Shown: in pieces, positions 17,601 through 20,004 of the stretch
Position numbering within the stretch: the first letter of the stretch is position 1
Layout: each line of letters starts with the position of its first letter
NCBI GenBank assembly: GCA_007118235.1
Contig: SKRY01000127.1
Coordinates: 1-20,004 of the forward strand
Origin: Candidatus Hydrogenedentota bacterium
GTDB taxonomy: Bacteria; Hydrogenedentota; Hydrogenedentia; Hydrogenedentales; SLHB01
Direction of reading: 5' to 3'
DNA length: 20,004 nt
Translations under genes and position numbers: made by a program
Notes under the pieces: model-generated
What the model saw: the letters and a program-made list of their open reading frames with translations, nothing else
What the model was told of the DNA's origin: nothing
Database searches by the model: none

Positions 17601-19448
17601 CAGAGGGTGGCTATGCTCGTTTCCGATGCGCTGGAGATCCTCAATGCTGTCAATGACGATAGGACCTTCCGGCAGAAAATGCGCGTGAAACTCCACTGAT
17701 CCATCCAGATCTTCGTGCAGCGGAATGGTTAGGGAGGGCTCGGCCACCCGTTGGCCCGTGGGCAGTTCCGGCGTAATCCACCCCGCGAATTGATATCCCT
17801 CATCCGGCGCGGCGGTCACCGTCACCGTCGACCAAGGCTTATCCGTGGCGCTGGTGCGCTCTATATGAACCTCTCCATGTTTCGCGGCGATGATGGGAGG
17901 CGTAAACGTGACGGGTTCCTCTGGGAGCCACGCGAAATGCGGATAAGTCTCCCCCTCTACAAGAGTCCATGGCCCCCCGTCTTCTTCGAATTCCCAGTCC
18001 GCCTCCGCGAAGGCGGTCCGCTTCATCATCACGTCCCGGTCCAAGCCTTCTCCGCCATCGGATGCGCCTTGACCGCTGCTAGCCACGTCCCAAAACGACG
18101 ATATGACCTCCGCGTCCTCGGCGTGGCCAATAAGGCCTCCCGCGGAATCAAACGCGTCCACCAATCCGGCCGAGTAGCTGTATTCCACCCGCCCGCCTTT
18201 CTGAATGACTCCCACTAAGCCTCCAGCGTACTGCGCGGCGGTGACTTGGCCAACAGAGAAACTATTGGAGATCAACGCGGGGGGTTCCCCGGTGCTCCCC
18301 AGGCTCCCCGCGAGCCCCCCCACGCTGTCCTCTCCGAACACATGAGCCGTGGAAAACGAACGCGCGATTGTTCCTCCGCGCCAGTTGCCGCCCACCAAGC
18401 CGCCCACGCGTGACGCTCCCGTTACGGAGCCGCTCGCATGGGATTCCTCAACCAGGCCGCCCTCGTAATGGCCGCCGATCAGGCCGCCCACATATTCCCC
18501 GCCCTCGACATCACCCGTCGCGTGGCTGGCGCGCACCACCCCCCGGTTTCGCCCCACGAGACCACCCGCGTAGCGGCGCTCCCCCGTCACGTCTCCCAGC
18601 GCATGACTTCCGGCAATGGAAGAGCCCTCGCCGGCATGTCCCACCAAGCCGCCCACATCGTCCTGGCCCTGCACGCCTCCGGTGGCGTACGAGTTGGCAA
18701 TGGCGGCGCCAGTCTCGTTGGCCCCCACCAAACCTCCCGCGCGGCGCAGCCCCGAGACTTCGGCGCTGGAGTGGCTATCGGAGATCATGACGCCCTCGAG
18801 GACTGTCCGGACATTCTTTCCCACCAAGCCTCCGGCGTTTTCGTAAAGTGAGGCCTGCCCGCCATTGTCTTGGCCTTGAAGGACCAGGCCGGTCGTATGG
18901 CTTGATGTGATGGTCCCGTCCTCATTGCGCCCCACAAGACCGCCTATCTGGCCATTACCCTGAATGGTCCCTTCGGCGAAACACTCGGCGATAGCTCCGC
19001 GCTCGTTGCGGCCCGCAAGGGCGCCTACCACGGCGCTTCCCGTTACACGGGCGTTCTCCAGGCCAAGGTTCTTTACAGTCCCGCGCGCCCCAATAGCGCT
19101 GAAAAGTCCCACCCCATATTGGTCCGGACGTTCAATGGTGAGGTTGTGGATTACGTGGCCTTGTCCATCAAGAACGCCCACGAAGGGTTCATAGGGATCG
19201 CTCATCACGTGGCCAGCACCACCGATGGGGTCGAAACCCGCGCCATCGTTCCATTCGGCGGTTTCGGAGGCATCGATATCCTGAGTAAGAAGATAGTGTC
19301 CATCAAGGGGATAGCTGGAGTCGTTGCCGATACGTTGGAGTGCCTCGATGGAGGAGATCTCAATAACGGCTTCCGCGCTGCCTGCTAACGCGCCGGCGGC
19401 CAACGCCGCAAGAGCGAACAACCCCCAACCACGCGTCTTCCTATACAT
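11676..19448 (-). CDS. Giant secreted GLUG-repeat protein with InlB-like, PASTA, and dockerin-like domains
   Basis: 2590 residues, the dominant gene of the window. Signal peptide 1-27 (ending GSAEA). Four modules start at about residues 29, 595, 1286 and 1673, each with a header like IEISSIEALQRIGND, a DGQGH/VGLFS stretch, a run of GLUG repeats (GGLVGxNxGxIxxSYATGxV; about 34 in all by eye: 11, 8, 5 and 10), and an end motif SFWD...SGQ...YPHF. Modules 1 and 3 are followed by InlB-like repeats (EGYQFAGW, DGYRFVGW). Residues about 976-1281 hold four tandem 70-80-residue repeats (WR...GxYxVxFxxVxGW); a fifth is near 2192-2255. A PASTA-like domain lies near 2133-2184, an IPT/TIG-like one near 2270-2340, a domain ending VEHLTVYGIL before 2530, and dockerin-like calcium loops (DVTRNGMVNARD, DLTGDGDVNAAD) at the end. 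The start has AGGAG 6 bases upstream. Probably a beta-helical surface or extracellular protein; partner unknown. Confidence 0.9.
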   Translation of the reverse strand: MYRKTRGWGLFALAALAAGALAGSAEAVIEISSIEALQRIGNDSSYPLDGHYLLTQDIDASETAEWNDGAGFDPIGGAGHVMSDPYEPFVGVLDGQGHVIHNLTIERPDQYGVGLFSAIGARGTVKNLGLENARVTGSAVVGALAGRNERGAIAECFAEGTIQGNGQIGGLVGRNEDGTITSSHTTGLVLQGQDNGGQASLYENAGGLVGKNVRTVLEGVMISDSHSSAEVSGLRRAGGLVGANETGAAIANSYATGGVQGQDDVGGLVGHAGEGSSIAGSHALGDVTGERRYAGGLVGRNRGVVRASHATGDVEGGEYVGGLIGGHYEGGLVEESHASGSVTGASRVGGLVGGNWRGGTIARSFSTAHVFGEDSVGGLAGSLGSTGEPPALISNSFSVGQVTAAQYAGGLVGVIQKGGRVEYSYSAGLVDAFDSAGGLIGHAEDAEVISSFWDVASSGQGASDGGEGLDRDVMMKRTAFAEADWEFEEDGGPWTLVEGETYPHFAWLPEEPVTFTPPIIAAKHGEVHIERTSATDKPWSTVTVTAAPDEGYQFAGWITPELPTGQRVAEPSLTIPLHEDLDGSVEFHAHFLPEGPIVIDSIEDLQRIGNEHSHPLHWDYVLGQSIDAADTASWNDGAGFEPIGSYPWRPFQGTLDGQGHAIAHLHIDRPGEERVGLFSVTDAPGVIEHVLVDNAYLSADQRAGVLVGWNRGAVIRDSQVTGPSVLKGDTVGGLVGGNFGGAVVRGSAHVAIEAGSTAGGLVGGNSAAITDSLASGVVNAERGAGGLVGTNTGAIQRSHATAEAHATDIAGGLVGSQDDGGVIQTSFAAGVVTGENDLGGLLGRNRDGHITRSYATGTVTGKTRIGGLVGSQSIMARRDHPASIVESYAVSTVRGEEEVGGLIGYRGDDTVVDRSFWDVRTSGRIESQGGEALETAALMTRATFDNAGWDFAETWTIEEGVSYPHFQHAAGGEGKLNVTLTPPAAVENGAQWSADQGASWHDSEQTIELPGGGRPVAVIFSDVEGKAAPVPLSAAIREGETVFLEAHYDPPGVIEVEIEIDAFTVKEARWRFQGTEVWRDSGDAVTGLEPGAYWVEFSDVEGWIAPDPIEVLVDGDEPATVNAVYEQRVGLLEVDIEPEGPATGLGRWRVSDETDWKEGGASAALPPGDYTVVFANVEGWLQPEPIFVTIREGQTTSITGVYDERLSGWLQVKIEPEEAIEGRAAWRIPGETAGGPGDAVELSAGAYEVRFSNVVRWIAPDPMTVDVDPGETTVVTGVYQPVEETPIEIDSLKELQQIGNDSAYPLDGHYILTQDIDASETAEWNGGKGFEPIGGGEPFTGSLDGQGFRISDLLIHRPSEHNVGLFSRVEDAGAIRDLALEGGKVTGERSVGAIAGATRGHALISGCFASVAVLGTENTGGLVGHNRGTITNSVAMGAVTGRHRTGGLAGFNSGVHGYRTDNPGIIEQCHAAGPVTGRTDVGGLLGGHRGQDPETGHRGRVVESYAAGLVQGDESTGGLVGARHSGGVEASFWDMDTSGQAASAGGLGLTTAEMMSAAPFTEAGWSADSTEGGDAVWTLLAGETYPHFAHFTAEDAQATLSVENGPGDVAITHEGTTGQPWSLVILTAEAGDGYRFVGWDAPGLSGRQAYMANPLPLIMHRDIEIRPVFLPDEAVGIRNIEQLQRIGHEPDYPLDGRYLLERDIDAAETARWNSGDGFWPIGYPMRPFTGSFRGDGHSISNMTINRGSESGVGLFGATSAAARIANLRLEDAEVAGEDYVGALVGSNSGEIRDAAVSGTVAAHGYGGGIAGRSRGLLSRTRFEGLVTGFELIGGVTGANVVGGLIEGSLAAGRVLLPEPPDSSGEGIGAGLAAWNFGLIRGSGAHVDVTSYNRAGGLVGQNRNEARIISSFATGDVSATREAGGLAESNSGGVIRRSYATGSVEAGSGVHAANGGGLLSFNGGVVSQSYAAGDVTVSPQGNRDAKAGGLIAWNLGDVAQTYALGSVTITTGARTWGGGLIGRHGIQGQGDSGPVLSESLAVGSVFVSGHERYYGGLIGARDAGVARASFWDVEKAGQAHSSGGTGLMTDELRSRAVFEDADWDFDAVWAIEEGVTYPHFLHSGVPDTAGSSHDAALAALEEAGLTLGSVTEIHSSAVPGGVVMGQTPVPGVLVDAGEPVDLVVSAGSASTGTVMVITDPEYAQWRIGDGEWRNSRATVTLPSGEHEVVFQEIEGWLTPLSRTVTVEPDGTNELAVTYRASGAGELDRNMGLSLGGAVLTAVSGAQSVYVGEHPALPVGQREDGLIEMETPGQPPGVYDVRVVDGDTGEERILENAFTYTANPFDEGLEPFPGGMRIIQDSPRGVTTSAGYMPVEDGELGSLEYETPEGVVLEIPRETLPDNATRAFVVIRSANSVASLFTADRVLPDGYSSRSPYADVHVLVELDGEGEDKELVETVHAPVTLRLPQWAKPEESDILEVGRMVTNLDEQFQALLPDPPEILPHAVIMGSYDTANRAVVEVEHLTVYGILGPLINGDVTRNGMVNARDIQMTINVMLGYSINPNYDPDLTGDGDVNAADIQQVINAVLGIE

Positions 19449-19462
19449 GACATGCTCCTTTC

Positions 19463-19575
19463 CCGCCCACTTGGGCGGTCCCCCGGCGGCGGCATCCGCC
19501 GCCTTGCCCTTGTCATGCTTGAACTCGCTGGCATCGCCCGATCCTCGCGCGTTCACCACGGGGAGAGGGCGATGC
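19463..19575 (-). promoter_or_regulatory. Structured 5' leader RNA of the giant GLUG gene (three stems, candidate cis-regulator)
   Basis: In transcript order: stem 1 pairs GCATCGCCC (19575-19567) with GGGCGATGC (19539-19531), 9 perfect pairs around a 27-base loop; stem 2 is GGCGGCGG-ATG-CCGCCGCC (19503-19485), 8 pairs with a 3-base loop; stem 3 is CCGCCC-AAGT-GGGCGG (19478-19463), 6 pairs with a 4-base loop. The AGGAG ribosome binding site begins four bases after stem 3. UCCCC in the loop of stem 1 can pair with GGGGA between stems 2 and 3, a possible pseudoknot. I do not recognise a known riboswitch class. Confidence 0.55.
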
Positions 19576-19605
19576 AACCCGTCAAGTCTTCTGCACTGTA
19601 AATTC

Positions 19606-19634
19606 ACCATACTACACGTCAATATGCTTGTCAA
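19606..19634 (-). promoter_or_regulatory. Sigma-70-like promoter of the giant GLUG gene
   Basis: On the minus strand, a perfect TTGACA (19634-19629) is followed after 17 bases by TATGGT (19611-19606). The region is AT-rich against a GC-rich background. Transcription would start near 19599, about 150 bases before the ATG at 19448, which leaves room for the structured leader. Confidence 0.65.
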
Positions 19635-19759
19635 TACCATGAACACCATGAATGCGCATGGTTTCTGGTTATTTGTTTACACAACGTGTTGCGCTGGCGG
19701 CGGGGCGTGGATTCCCCTTTTCACGGGAAGGACGGCGGGGGTGTGCGGCTCCGATGCGT

Positions 19760-19789
19760 TTGTGCCCTTCAGCGGGACCGTGGTATTAT
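19760..19789 (+). promoter_or_regulatory. Weak promoter candidate for ftsY
   Basis: TATTAT at 19784-19789 is a good -10 hexamer; the best upstream partner is TTGTGC at 19760-19765 with an 18-base spacer. The start would be near 19796, giving a leader of about 28 bases before ftsY. The -35 match is poor. Confidence 0.3.
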
Positions 19790-19823
19790 TTGGGTTCAGC
19801 AGCCATCCATTCGGAGTTTTTTC

Positions 19824-20004
19824 ATGCCAGACACGGACACCACCCGCGGCTTTTTCGGCCGCCTGCGAGACAAACTAAGCAAGACCCGCGGCAACTTGGC
19901 CGATGGGGTGAAGCGCGTCTTCACGGGCCATACCTCGGTCAATGACGAGGTGTACGAGGAACTCGAGGAGATCTTGATTCAGGCGGATATCGGCGTCGAA
20001 ACGA
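19824..20004 (+). CDS. ftsY: Signal recognition particle receptor FtsY (N-terminal part, cut by window edge)
   Basis: The first 60 residues of the SRP receptor, a membrane-associated GTPase that delivers ribosome-nascent chain complexes to the translocon. Visible are a short N-terminal tail and the start of the N domain: FFGRLRDKLSKTR at 10-22, then the helix DEVYEELEEILIQADIGVE at about 41-59, which is highly characteristic of FtsY. There is no long acidic A domain as in E. coli; the N domain begins almost at once, as in many non-enteric bacteria. GGAG lies 7 bases before the ATG. The G domain with the GTP-binding motifs is outside the window. It is divergent from the giant GLUG gene and has its own upstream region. 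Confidence 0.92.
   Translation, partial: MPDTDTTRGFFGRLRDKLSKTRGNLADGVKRVFTGHTSVNDEVYEELEEILIQADIGVET

Larger units (their letters stand above)
19449..19823. other. Divergent intergenic region between the giant GLUG gene and ftsY
   Basis: 375 bases. It carries the structured leader and promoter of the giant gene on the minus strand and the upstream region of ftsY on the plus strand. The giant gene's frame stays open to 19649, but that extension lies upstream of the predicted transcription start and lacks a signal peptide at its own N-terminus, so I treat it as non-coding. Confidence 0.7.

Noticed and set aside
19463..19530. Leader resemblance to a cyclic-di-GMP (GEMM) riboswitch
   Set aside because: There is GGCAA before stem 2 and GGGGGAC after it, as loosely in GEMM RNAs, but the conserved CGCAAAGC stretch and receptor helix are not seen; only a covariance-model search could revive this.
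19449..19649. 67-residue N-terminal extension of the giant protein
   Set aside because: It would start upstream of the predicted promoter, has low-complexity composition, and the signal peptide with a proper ribosome binding site begins at 19448.

Overview
The window is GC-rich DNA with few introns of non-coding sequence, and it reads like a Gram-negative-type, flagellated bacterium. It carries a flagellar stator/export gene run, the signal recognition particle receptor gene ftsY, and very large secreted repeat proteins with GLUG, PASTA, PKD and dockerin-like domains. That mix of long GLUG/dockerin proteins and palindromic intergenic repeats would fit an uncultured lineage of the PVC/FCB kind (Planctomycetes, Lentisphaerae, Hydrogenedentes-like). 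This placement is a guess from protein style; no rRNA or other marker in the window settles it.

Layout. (1) 1-2112, minus strand: a two-gene unit with a periplasm-targeted or membrane-anchored ComEC-like metallo-beta-lactamase protein, followed by a histone-deacetylase/AcuC-family deacetylase that runs off the left edge. (2) 2113-2528: an AT-rich divergent intergenic region with a plausible promoter for the flagellar genes. (3) 2529-6921, plus strand: motA, motB, fliL, fliN, fliO, fliP. fliM is absent from its usual place between fliL and fliN, and the run stops at fliP without fliQ/fliR/flhB. (4) 6922-7267: a gene-free stretch with a palindromic G/C-tract repeat. (5) 7268-8323, plus strand: mtnA of methionine salvage. 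(6) 8354-11356, minus strand: a metallophosphoesterase 9 bp downstream of a secreted glycoside-hydrolase-family-3-like protein with a C-terminal PKD domain. (7) 11357-11675: two more copies of the palindromic repeat and a strong hairpin. (8) 11676-19448, minus strand: one 2590-residue secreted protein of four GLUG repeat modules plus accessory domains and a C-terminal dockerin-like pair of calcium loops, with a good promoter and a highly structured leader of about 150 nt. (9) 19824 to the right edge, plus strand: start of ftsY.

How the genes relate. The flagellar block supplies stator (MotA/B, FliL), switch/export docking (FliN) and export-gate parts (FliO, FliP); the rest of the apparatus must lie elsewhere. 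The giant GLUG protein, the GH3-like protein and the metallo-beta-lactamase-fold protein all carry export signals.

Most interesting points. The GH3-like protein has lost the nucleophile Asp and the His/Asp acid-base motif, so it looks like a pseudo-glycosidase. The giant gene has a leader with three consecutive perfect stems ending at the ribosome binding site, a candidate undescribed cis-regulatory RNA. The giant protein itself is built from four internally duplicated modules.
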